Origin: Mucilaginibacter_A sp964251965
Lineage (GTDB): Bacteria; Bacteroidota; Bacteroidia; Sphingobacteriales; Sphingobacteriaceae
DNA length: 64,000 nt
Assembly: GCA_964251965.1 (NCBI GenBank)
Contig: CAXULQ010000006.1
Coordinates: 149,438 to 213,437 of the forward strand
Direction of reading: 5' to 3'
Each line of letters starts with the position of its first letter. Position 1 is the stretch's first letter. Below the pieces are notes generated by a model. That model saw only the letters and a list, made by a program, of their open reading frames with translations. It was not told where the DNA came from and searched no databases. Below, piece by piece: positions 35,370 to 43,861 of this stretch. Both the position numbers and the translations under genes were made by a program.

Positions 35370-36827
35370 ATGGGCGTAGATAAAAAAGATTTTGATGCAG
35401 TTGTAGTTGGTTCCGGCCCGAACGGGTTGGCAGCAGCCATTACGTTGCAGCAGCGGGGCTTATCGGTTTTACTGCTGGAAGCAAAATCTAAAATTGGTGG
35501 CGGTTTGCGCACCAAAGAATTAACGCTGCCCGGTTTTCTGCACGATGTTTGCTCGGCCATCCACCCGCTGGCTGCCGGTTCGCCGTTTTTTAAAACCTTG
35601 CCGCTGGAAGATTTTGGGCTGGAATACATTAACCCGCCGGTTGCCGTTGCCCATCCTTTTGATGATGGTTCGGCGGCTGCTTTGTTTAGTTCGGCAGAAC
35701 AAACGGCGGTTCAGTTGGGCATTGATGCAAAAGTATATCTCCGGCTCATCAAACCTTTGGTGCGCGATTGGCCTGGCCTGGCACCTGATGTTTTAGGTCC
35801 GCTGCACTTCCCAAAACATCCTTTTAACCTGGCCCGTTTTGGTTTGGATTCTTTGCCATCTGCTTTGCAAAACGCTAAAAAATTCAAGACAAAAGAAGCA
35901 CGCGGACTTTGGGCCGGCATGGCTGCGCACAGCATTCAGCCTTTATCCAATCTGGCAACTTCTGCTATTGCACTGGTTTTAACGGCAAACGGACATTTAG
36001 GCGGATGGCCGCTCCCGAAAGGCGGTTCTTACAAAATTGCAGATGCGCTGGCGGCTTATTTTGTTTCTTTGGGAGGGAAAATTGAAACCGGTTTTGAGGT
36101 AAAATCATTAGATCAGCTGCCATCCGCCAAAACCGTTTTGTTTGATATCACCCCGAAACAACTGCTTAAAATTGCTGGCCATAAATTTTCTAATATCTAC
36201 AAATGGCAGCTTGAAAAATACCGTTACGGCATGGGTGTTTTTAAAGTGGATTGGGCTTTGGATGCACCAATTCCGTTTACTGCCGAGAAATGCAGGCAAG
36301 CGGGAACCGTCCATTTAGGCAATACTTTGGAGGAAATTGCTGCTGGAGAAAAACAGGCATCACAAGGCAAATTGGTAGAAAAACCTTTTGTATTATTGGC
36401 CCAGCAAAGCCTTTTTGATGCAACCCGCGCGCCCGAAGGCAAGCATACCGCCTGGGCGTATTGCCATGTGCCAAACGGCAGCAAAACCGATATGACGGAA
36501 ATCATCGAAAAGCAGATAGAACGTTTTGCACCGGGTTTTCGTGATACAATCCTCGCCAAAAACACCATGGATACGGCGCAGATTGAAAACTACAATTCCA
36601 ATTATATCGGCGGCGATATCAACGGCGGCATCATCGATATCCGCCAGCTTTTTACGCGCCCGGCTTTGCGCTGGTCGCCTTATAAAACCTCTGCCAAAGG
36701 CTTATATATCTGTTCTTCTTCTACGCCTCCCGGCGGCGGCGTACACGGCATGTGCGGTTATTATGCCGCAAAAAGGGCCTTAAAAGAAGTATTCGGATTG
36801 AAAGCTTCCAAACTGAGTTACCATTAA
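35370..36827 (+). CDS. NAD(P)/FAD-dependent oxidoreductase (phytoene-desaturase-like)
   Basis: Flavin amine-oxidase/CrtI-type protein of 485 residues. The N-terminal dinucleotide-binding motif is VVVGSGPNGLAAAITLQQRG, followed by EAKSKIGGGLRTKELTLPGF. The C-terminal FAD motif is YICSSSTPPGGGVHGMCGYY. The substrate is unknown; carotenoid-desaturase and retinol-saturase-like enzymes share this architecture. An interspersed word ends 2 bp before the ATG. It is in the SusC operon by spacing (53 bp). Confidence 0.85.
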   Translation: MGVDKKDFDAVVVGSGPNGLAAAITLQQRGLSVLLLEAKSKIGGGLRTKELTLPGFLHDVCSAIHPLAAGSPFFKTLPLEDFGLEYINPPVAVAHPFDDGSAAALFSSAEQTAVQLGIDAKVYLRLIKPLVRDWPGLAPDVLGPLHFPKHPFNLARFGLDSLPSALQNAKKFKTKEARGLWAGMAAHSIQPLSNLATSAIALVLTANGHLGGWPLPKGGSYKIADALAAYFVSLGGKIETGFEVKSLDQLPSAKTVLFDITPKQLLKIAGHKFSNIYKWQLEKYRYGMGVFKVDWALDAPIPFTAEKCRQAGTVHLGNTLEEIAAGEKQASQGKLVEKPFVLLAQQSLFDATRAPEGKHTAWAYCHVPNGSKTDMTEIIEKQIERFAPGFRDTILAKNTMDTAQIENYNSNYIGGDINGGIIDIRQLFTRPALRWSPYKTSAKGLYICSSSTPPGGGVHGMCGYYAAKRALKEVFGLKASKLSYH

Positions 36828-36874
36828 TGAATACTTCCCGCTCTCCGCTCCTAAATCTTTAAACCTAAAAATAC

Positions 36875-38131
36875 ATGACTTCCGCCCAAACCCGTTTTAC
36901 CATTCACGAAGACTGGACCGTTGTACTCCTTGGTTCGCTCATCATCATTTTAGCACTTGCCGGGCTATTGCTGCCGGTTCCGGTTTTCGGCTGGAAAGAC
37001 AGTGGAGACCTTTTCAGTAAAGTATTATCGCCCCAGAACCTGCTGGTACTGGCCGCGCAATTTGTGTTTGTACTGGTAATTGCCGCGCTTGGTGCTTCTT
37101 TTACCGGCAAAAATTTACGATCCACTTTAACCGGTTTCCCGATGGTTTATTTGCTTACCATTTTTGCGTTGATTCTGGCCGGAAACAGTACGATTAAAGG
37201 TTTAAACCTGGAAGCGGTGATCATCAGTTTGTCTTTAGGGTTGATTATCAGCAACGTTTTAAACCTGCCCGAATGGCTGCGCGCCTCGCTTTCAACCGAA
37301 CTTTTTGTAAAGATCGGCTTGGTTTTATTGGGCACAACCATCATTTTTTCTGATATTTTAAAAGCCGGTTCTTTAGGTTTAATGCAATCTTTAGTCGTGG
37401 TGATTTCCGTTTGGTATTTTGCTTTCTGGCTGTGTAAAAAACTAAAAGTAGATGATGAAACCACAATGATGATTTCCAGCGCGGTTTCTATATGCGGCGT
37501 TTCGGCTGCGATTGCCACTTCCGGTGCCATCAAAGGCGATCCGAAAAAGCTGTCATATGTAATTTCGATGGTTTTGATCACTGCCATCCCGATGATGATT
37601 TTTATGCCGATCGTTGCCCATTATTTTCATTTTTCGCAGGAAGTTACCGGTGCCTGGCTGGGCGGGAGTATCGATACCACCGGTGCCGTAGTGGCTTCGG
37701 GAAGTTTGGTTGGAGAAACTGCTTTAAAGGTTAGTACGATTGTTAAGTTTTCGCAAAACGTTTTGCTGGGGATTGCCGCTTTTGCCATTTCTGTTTACTG
37801 GACTTACACCAAAAACCCGGCTGCAAATGATGCCGAGCAGAAGCCAACGCTAAAAGTAATCTGGGAACGTTTCCCTAAATTTGTTTTAGGCTTTATCGGC
37901 GCATCGCTTGCGTTTTCGTTCCTGGTTTCGCCCGAAACTGCAAAAACTGTAAGCGGAAGTTTGAAAAATTTACAGGGATTGTGGTTTGCTTTGGCTTTTA
38001 CCAGCATTGGTTTAGAAACTAAATTCTCCGATTTATTCAGTAAAAACAGCAGGAAACCTTTGTACGCTTTTTTGCTGGCGCAAACTTTTAATATTTTTAT
38101 TACGCTGGCTATCGCTTTACTTTTGTTTTAA
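36875..38131 (+). CDS. YeiH/UPF0324 family putative sulfate exporter
   Basis: Inner-membrane protein of 418 residues with ~11 hydrophobic segments. Family signatures are LSTELFVKIGLVLLGTTIIF, SICGVSAAIATSGAI and GGSIDTTGAVVASGSLVGE. The family carries the annotation 'putative sulfate exporter' but has little direct biochemistry. It is the last gene of the probable SusC operon. Its presence next to a Cys-rich leader is one reason to suspect a link to sulfur metabolism. Confidence 0.88.
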   Translation: MTSAQTRFTIHEDWTVVLLGSLIIILALAGLLLPVPVFGWKDSGDLFSKVLSPQNLLVLAAQFVFVLVIAALGASFTGKNLRSTLTGFPMVYLLTIFALILAGNSTIKGLNLEAVIISLSLGLIISNVLNLPEWLRASLSTELFVKIGLVLLGTTIIFSDILKAGSLGLMQSLVVVISVWYFAFWLCKKLKVDDETTMMISSAVSICGVSAAIATSGAIKGDPKKLSYVISMVLITAIPMMIFMPIVAHYFHFSQEVTGAWLGGSIDTTGAVVASGSLVGETALKVSTIVKFSQNVLLGIAAFAISVYWTYTKNPAANDAEQKPTLKVIWERFPKFVLGFIGASLAFSFLVSPETAKTVSGSLKNLQGLWFALAFTSIGLETKFSDLFSKNSRKPLYAFLLAQTFNIFITLAIALLLF

Positions 38132-38494
38132 GCAAATAGCAAAATCAAAAAGATTACAAGTAAACCATTTTAAGTCTTTCCCGCTACCAACCTTCAGCCA
38201 TACTGATTGTTAAATTTGAAAAGTTTTCTTTCTTTATAATAGTGCTAACAGGAGAGATTAGTTCATCTGGGAATTATTTCGTTACTTAATGTATGAAATT
38301 TTCGGCAAGTGCTTCTTCCTTGTTGTATATATCCGGTGATCAGGAAGGCCATAATTATACTAAGAAAGCATAATCAATTCCTACATATCTATTTGCGCTA
38401 ATATAGTACAGCACAAGCTACTTCCCTTGGAACAATCGCTTTAAAAATGTAGGTTTAGCACTAAACTTATTTTTCTTATTCGCAATAATTTAAA
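38132..38494. other. 363-bp intergenic gap, nothing recognised
   Basis: AT-rich sequence between the SusC operon and the GH92 gene. I found no convincing ORF, terminator or full consensus promoter. The only structure is TTTAG-CA-CTAAA just before the GH92 start. Confidence 0.5.
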
Positions 38495-40825
38495 ATGAAT
38501 AAAGCTATAATTTTCTGGTTCATCTTTTGTCCGCTTGCTTCTTTTGCACAGCAAAAATCGGCATCCAATTTAATCCAATTTGTAAAACCGATTATCGGCA
38601 CGCAGCGGATGGGTCATACTTATCCTGGTGCAACCGTTCCGTTTGGAATGGTACAGTTAAGCCCGGAAACAGACACGATCAGTTACGAACAGAACGGCAA
38701 ATACAACCCGGACGTGTATAAATATTGCGCCGGTTATCAGTACGATGATAAAACGATCACAGGTTTCAGCCATACGCATTTCAGCGGGACCGGCCATTCT
38801 GACCTCGGCGATTTTTTGCTGATGCCAACCGTTGGAGAACTCAAACTAAACCCCGGAACGGCCAATCAGCCTAAAAGAGGTTACCGCTCCAGTTTTTCCC
38901 ATGTAAACGAAGTATCGGCAGCAAATTATTACAAAGTAAAGCTGGACGATTACAACATTACTGCCGAAATGACGGCCAGCACGCGCGTTGGTTTTCATCA
39001 ATATACTTTCCCGAAATCAGATCAAGCGCATATTATTTTGGATTTGATGGCCGGGATTTACAATTATGATGACAAAAACGTGCAGACCTATTTGCGCGTG
39101 GTTAACGATACTTTGGTAACCGGTTACCGCCAAACCAACGGCTGGGCCAAAAACCGCACGTTGTATTTCGCCATGAAATTTTCTAAACCATTTCTCGCGT
39201 ACGGCAACCGCAATTATTCTAAAAAAGAAGTTTACAGAGGTTTTTGGGGGAAGTTTAACCAAAGCAAAAACTTCCCGGAAATTTCAGCACAAAAACTTCG
39301 CGCTTACTTCGATTTTAAAACGGAAGCAGGCGAAAAAATCAAGATCAAATTTGCGCTATCGCCGGTGAGCATGGAAGGCGCGCTGAACAATATGCAAACC
39401 GAAATCCCGGGCTGGGATTTTAATGCGGTAAAAGAAGCAGGGCAGCAATTGTGGGAAAAAGAACTTTCCAAGATCACCATCCAATCCAAAAGTATCGCCG
39501 AAAAACAGAATTTTTATACGGCCATGTATCATGCCATGATCAACCCAACCATTTATATGGATGCGGATGGCAAATACAAAGGTTTAGACCAGAACGTGCA
39601 TCAGGCCGAGGGTTTTACCAATTACACCACGTTTTCTTTGTGGGATACTTACCGCGCGCTGCACCCGCTTTTCAACATCATCGAACCGAAAAGAAATGAT
39701 GATATGATCAAATCTATGCTGGCACATTTTGATCAAAGCCCGGAACACATGCTGCCGGTTTGGTCAAACTCCGGTAACGAAAACTGGTGTATGTCGGGCT
39801 ATCATTCTGTTGCTGTAATTGCGGATGCCGTGATAAAAGGCAATGCTTCTTTTAGCACACAAAAAGCGTTGGAAGCTTGTGTAACTACGGCACGAAAACG
39901 CGATTATGAAGGCATCGGCGAGTATATGGAAAGAGGTTTTATTCCGGATAATAAAAGCGGCGTTTCTGTTTCTTCCACGTTGGAATATGCTTATGATGAT
40001 TGGGCGATTGCGCAAATGGCGAAGAAATTAGGCCAGACGGAGATTTACAACGAGTTTATTAAAAGATCCGAAAATTACAAAAATGTGTTTGATGCTTCCG
40101 TAGGTTTTATGCGGCCTAAATTGGCAGACGGTTCTTTCCGCAAAAAGTTCGATGCCTTATCAACCATAAACGAAGGTTTTATTGAAGGTAATTCCTGGAA
40201 TTATACCTTCTTCGTCCCGCAAAATCCAACCGAACTGATTAAGCTGATGGGCGGCAACAAGCGTTTTATTTCCCGGCTGGATTCTTTGTTTACAATGAAT
40301 TTACCGGATAAATATTTTGCCGAAACGGAAGATATTACCCGCGATGGTATCATCGGCAATTACGTTCACGGTAACGAACCTTCGCACCATGTGGCGTATT
40401 TATATAACTGGACTGATCAACCCTGGAAAACGCAGGAACGCATCCGCATGATTTTGCCAAAAATGTACAAACCAACGCCTGACGGTTTGGGCGGAAATGA
40501 TGATACCGGACAAATGAGCGCGTGGTATATTTTCAGTTCGATTGGATTTTATCCGGTTGCGCCGGGATCGGATCAGTATTCGCTGGGTAGTCCGGCTGTT
40601 GATGGCGCGGTTATCCAACTTGCAAACAATCAAACTTTCACGATTGAAGTTAAAAACCAAAGCGATAAAAATGTATATGTAAAAGAAGTATCGCTGAATG
40701 GAAAAGTGCTAAACCGAAATTACATCACTCATTCGGAAATCATCAGCGGCGGCAAAATTATTTTTGAAATGAGCAGCAAACCTTACAAAAAGAGTTTTCC
40801 GGTAAATAACCTGGTGATGAATTAA
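38495..40825 (+). CDS. GH92 family alpha-mannosidase, exported
   Basis: Calcium-dependent exo-alpha-mannosidase, typical of Bacteroidota that degrade glycans from fungi or host glycoproteins. It has a signal peptide (MNKAIIFWFIFCPLASFAQ). GH92 signatures are TYPGATVPFGMVQLSPETD, GFSHTHFSGTGHSDLGDFLL, GNENWCMSGYHSVAVIADA, GFIEGNSWNYTFFVPQ and GNDDTGQMSAWYIFSSIGFY. The length of 776 is standard. No SusC/D pair is directly attached to it. A GH95 remnant overlaps its stop codon on the other strand. Confidence 0.94.
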   Translation: MNKAIIFWFIFCPLASFAQQKSASNLIQFVKPIIGTQRMGHTYPGATVPFGMVQLSPETDTISYEQNGKYNPDVYKYCAGYQYDDKTITGFSHTHFSGTGHSDLGDFLLMPTVGELKLNPGTANQPKRGYRSSFSHVNEVSAANYYKVKLDDYNITAEMTASTRVGFHQYTFPKSDQAHIILDLMAGIYNYDDKNVQTYLRVVNDTLVTGYRQTNGWAKNRTLYFAMKFSKPFLAYGNRNYSKKEVYRGFWGKFNQSKNFPEISAQKLRAYFDFKTEAGEKIKIKFALSPVSMEGALNNMQTEIPGWDFNAVKEAGQQLWEKELSKITIQSKSIAEKQNFYTAMYHAMINPTIYMDADGKYKGLDQNVHQAEGFTNYTTFSLWDTYRALHPLFNIIEPKRNDDMIKSMLAHFDQSPEHMLPVWSNSGNENWCMSGYHSVAVIADAVIKGNASFSTQKALEACVTTARKRDYEGIGEYMERGFIPDNKSGVSVSSTLEYAYDDWAIAQMAKKLGQTEIYNEFIKRSENYKNVFDASVGFMRPKLADGSFRKKFDALSTINEGFIEGNSWNYTFFVPQNPTELIKLMGGNKRFISRLDSLFTMNLPDKYFAETEDITRDGIIGNYVHGNEPSHHVAYLYNWTDQPWKTQERIRMILPKMYKPTPDGLGGNDDTGQMSAWYIFSSIGFYPVAPGSDQYSLGSPAVDGAVIQLANNQTFTIEVKNQSDKNVYVKEVSLNGKVLNRNYITHSEIISGGKIIFEMSSKPYKKSFPVNNLVMN

Positions 40826-41077
40826 GTTAAATTTTTACTGTTAACTTCCGTGTTGTTTAAGTGATACTGTTTTCCTTTTTCTGTATCAAAATCCAGTTCA
40901 TATCCGTTCGTAACCTTTTTAGATTTTGCATTATTTGTTTCTTTAAGTATTAGCGGTGCATTGGCCAACACTTTGCAAAACCCTCCGGTTTTTAGAAACT
41001 ATTTCTGCTTCGGCTACCGTTCCGCCGAATCCACCGTCTGTTTCAAAAGGCGGATGTGGTTTTTGCAGAAACAAAAA
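40822..41077 (-). pseudogene. GH95 alpha-L-fucosidase C-terminal remnant
   Basis: The minus strand reads HPPFETDGGFGGTVAEAEIV, matching the GH95 motif H-P-P-F-Q-I-D-G-N-F-G. A frameshift and the loss of about a hundred residues follow, then GGFCKVLANAPLILKETNNA up to a stop (VNSKNLT). Stops close the frame upstream, so only a decayed tail remains. It fills the gap between the GH92 gene and the MFS gene and suggests a formerly larger glycan-degradation locus. Confidence 0.6.
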
Positions 41078-41170
41078 TTACAGGCATAAAAGAAGCATCC
41101 ACTATCGTTAAAAATTTTAGCCATCGTTAAACAATTACTAAAACTGTTGTTGTAAACAATAAAATTTAAT

Positions 41171-42469
41171 TTGTATTACCAATTTCCAGTATTAAAAGAG
41201 AGTGCCAGGCTGCGCTATTTTACTTTCTTTTATTTGTATGCTATGCAGGGTATTCCGGCTGGTTTTGCACTTACGGCAATCGCCAATTATTTAATTGGCA
41301 AAGGCATTAATTCTATTGCGATAGGTTCTTTTGATGCCGTTATTGGTATTCCCTGGATATTTCAGTTTATTGTTGGTGCGCTGATCGACCGTTACCAATA
41401 TTCTTTAATGGGCCACCGCAAACACTGGATTTTTTTTTCGCAGATCATTGCGTTGATCGTAACCTTAAGTCTTTTACTAATTAAAAATCCGGTTAGTCAG
41501 TTAAGTTACCTTACAGCTATTTTTTTTACACACAGTATTTTTGCTTCTGTGCAAGATGCCGCTGTTGATGCAACCGCCATAGCTATTGTTCCGGTTAAAG
41601 AGCAAGGCCGCGTAAACGCTTTTATGCGGGCCGGTTTGTTATTGGGCGTGGCTGTTGGTGCTGCCGGCCTTTCTACCATTTTGCATAATTATGGGTTTTA
41701 TTACGCGGCCTTATGCCAATCGGCCATACTTCTTTTGTTCACCCTAATTACTTACCTCACTAAAATAGACCGTTCTGATAGTTACGTTCCTTCTTTCAAC
41801 CTAAAAAAAGAAGACAGAACAGAATCCCACGTAGAAAACCCACATTTAAAATGGCTTTTTAAACAACTGTACAAGGGCATTGTCCATCAAAACAGTTTAC
41901 GTGTTTTTGGGGTGATTGCGCTGGTTTATTTATGCCTGAGCATTTTTATCCGTTCGTTTTCTTTTCATCTGATTCATAATTTGCATTGGGACGATAACCA
42001 GCTTTCGGTTTTGCAAGGCACTTGGGGAAGCATCATTACCGTTGTAGTTACTTTGGGCGGAGGTGTTTTAGCCGATCGGATTGGGCCGGGGAAATTACAG
42101 TTATTGGTCGTGATCGCTATTTGTTTATTTTTATTAGTCTTTAACGGCTTAGGCTTTCTGTGGTTCCATCGTTCTGTAAGTACAACCGGCGTTTTGTTAT
42201 ACAGCCTGGCCGATCCAATTTTCAGCGTTGCCGCCATGCCTGTTTTAATGGCGCTTTGTCTAAAAAAAGTAGAAGGTTCGCAGTTTACCACTTACATGGC
42301 CATTGTTAATTTGTGCGATGTAATTGGTGCCTACATTTCTGGCTGGGGCATGAGTGTTACTACCGCACCGGTTATTGGTTTTATTTGTGGTTTGTTGATT
42401 TTGGCGGCGTTGGTTTGGCAAGTTGTTTGGCGGAAAAAGAGAGAATTGGTGTATGGGGAGGTTTTGTAG
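41171..42469 (+). CDS. MFS transporter (AmpG/PAT-like)
   Basis: Inner-membrane transporter with ~12 hydrophobic segments in 432 residues. The N-terminus (RYFTFFYLYAMQGIPAGFAL) and VIGIPWIFQFIVGALIDRYQ resemble the AmpG/acetyl-CoA-transporter group of the major facilitator superfamily. The best start is the TTG at 41171: the first ATG in frame lies inside transmembrane segment 1. Substrate is unknown; muropeptides are known for AmpG itself. Confidence 0.78.
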   Translation: MYYQFPVLKESARLRYFTFFYLYAMQGIPAGFALTAIANYLIGKGINSIAIGSFDAVIGIPWIFQFIVGALIDRYQYSLMGHRKHWIFFSQIIALIVTLSLLLIKNPVSQLSYLTAIFFTHSIFASVQDAAVDATAIAIVPVKEQGRVNAFMRAGLLLGVAVGAAGLSTILHNYGFYYAALCQSAILLLFTLITYLTKIDRSDSYVPSFNLKKEDRTESHVENPHLKWLFKQLYKGIVHQNSLRVFGVIALVYLCLSIFIRSFSFHLIHNLHWDDNQLSVLQGTWGSIITVVVTLGGGVLADRIGPGKLQLLVVIAICLFLLVFNGLGFLWFHRSVSTTGVLLYSLADPIFSVAAMPVLMALCLKKVEGSQFTTYMAIVNLCDVIGAYISGWGMSVTTAPVIGFICGLLILAALVWQVVWRKKRELVYGEVL

Positions 42470-42556
42470 GAGAGAAGAGGATTTTCCACCGATAAAAGAA
42501 GCATCACACTAAACATATCCGCCCCAATTACCTTTATCCTTTCAACACAAACAATT

Positions 42557-43594
42557 ATGGAATACAGACAATTAGGCGCATCTGGCCTGCACGTTCCCGT
42601 TTTAAGTTTTGGCACGGCTACTTTTGGCGGCAGCGGCGATTTTTTTAAAGCCTGGGGCAGCACACAAGTTGAAGAAGCTTCGCGTTTGGTAAATTTATGT
42701 TTGGATGCCGGCGTTAATTTATTTGATACGGCTGATATTTATTCGGATGGTTTGGCGGAAGAAATCCTCGGCAAAACGCTGACAGGCAAACGCGATAAAG
42801 TTATCATTTCTACCAAAGCAACTTTCCCGATGGGCAGCGGACCAAACGATCAAGGTTCATCACGTTTCCATCTCACCAAAGCATGCGAAGCCAGTTTGAA
42901 ACGTTTAAACACCGATTATATTGATATTTACCACATGCACGGTTTTGATGGCGTTACGCCAGTAGAAGAAACGTTGCGAACGCTGGACGATTTAGTGCAA
43001 AGCGGAAAAGTGCGCTACATCGCCTGTTCCAATTTTTCGGGCTGGCATTTGATGAAATCTTTGGCCGTTTCTGATCGTTATGGCTGGAACAAATACATTG
43101 CGCATCAGGTTTATTATTCACTGGTTAACCGCGAATACGAATGGGAACTGATGCCTTTGGGTTTAGACCAGAAAGTGGGCGGTATTATTTGGAGTCCGCT
43201 GGCTGCTGGCCGTTTAGGCGGAAAATATCGTCGTAACCATCCAATTCCTGCAGATAGCCGTGTGGCGCAAGGCGGAAGTCCGGTTCCGGAATCTGCCATT
43301 CCCGAAGAACTTTTTTATAAAATTATTGATGTTTTAGACGAAGTAGCTGCCGAAACCGGAAAAAGTGTAGCACAAGTTTCGTTAAACTGGTTGCTGCAAC
43401 GCCCAACGGTTGATACGTTAGTAATCGGTGCCCGAAACGAAGAACAATTGAAACAAAACTTAGAAGCGGTTGGCTGGAATTTAACTACTGAACAAATTAA
43501 AAAATTAGATGATGCCAGCGAGATCCCAACGATTTATCCGTACTGGCACCAACGGCAAAATTTGAAGTTGAACCCGTTGCCTAAGTTTTATTAA
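42557..43594 (+). CDS. Aldo/keto reductase
   Basis: NADPH-dependent (alpha/beta)8-barrel oxidoreductase of 345 residues. The catalytic tetrad positions can be read in NLFDTADIYSDG (Asp, Tyr), KVIISTKATF (Lys) and DIYHMHGFD (His). C-terminal cofactor binding is in VIGARNEEQLKQNLEA. An interspersed word lies in the short gap upstream (42493-42503). The physiological substrate cannot be told from sequence. Confidence 0.93.
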   Translation: MEYRQLGASGLHVPVLSFGTATFGGSGDFFKAWGSTQVEEASRLVNLCLDAGVNLFDTADIYSDGLAEEILGKTLTGKRDKVIISTKATFPMGSGPNDQGSSRFHLTKACEASLKRLNTDYIDIYHMHGFDGVTPVEETLRTLDDLVQSGKVRYIACSNFSGWHLMKSLAVSDRYGWNKYIAHQVYYSLVNREYEWELMPLGLDQKVGGIIWSPLAAGRLGGKYRRNHPIPADSRVAQGGSPVPESAIPEELFYKIIDVLDEVAAETGKSVAQVSLNWLLQRPTVDTLVIGARNEEQLKQNLEAVGWNLTTEQIKKLDDASEIPTIYPYWHQRQNLKLNPLPKFY

Positions 43595-43625
43595 GATGAA
43601 TTCCTTTAAAACACCTAAATCTTTT

Positions 43626-43783
43626 CCAGCCCTGTTGGGGCTTCCTGTTTATAGCAAGTAAATAGTTGATTCAAGCTCCGTAGGTGCTTCCTTTAAACCA
43701 AAAAATAAATATTAAAGGAAGCACCTACGGAGCTAAGACGTATATGTTTAATATCTACAAACAGGATGCACCTGTGGTGCTGG
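43626..43783. repeat. 158-bp nested hairpin element
   Basis: The core is a perfect 23-bp inverted repeat (43674-43696 and 43712-43734; the arm starts AGCTCCGTAGGTGCTTCC) with a 15-base loop. An outer, imperfect pair (CCAGC...CCTGTTT-N-TAG and its complement) extends the fold to the full length. No ORF is plausible. It fills most of the gap between the aldo/keto reductase and the phosphoesterase and resembles small non-autonomous palindromic repeats. Confidence 0.85.
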
Positions 43784-43861
43784 AAATGAGATTATCTATT
43801 GTTCAACTAATCTTACTTGTAGCAATCGTATACAATTATTTTTCATTCAATAAAAGAAGCA

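Noticed and set aside
41140..41165. TGTTGTTGTAAACAATAA before the MFS gene, which could read as a third Cys-rich leader tail
   Set aside because: In that frame a TAA lies two codons upstream and no start codon is available, so no leader ORF exists.
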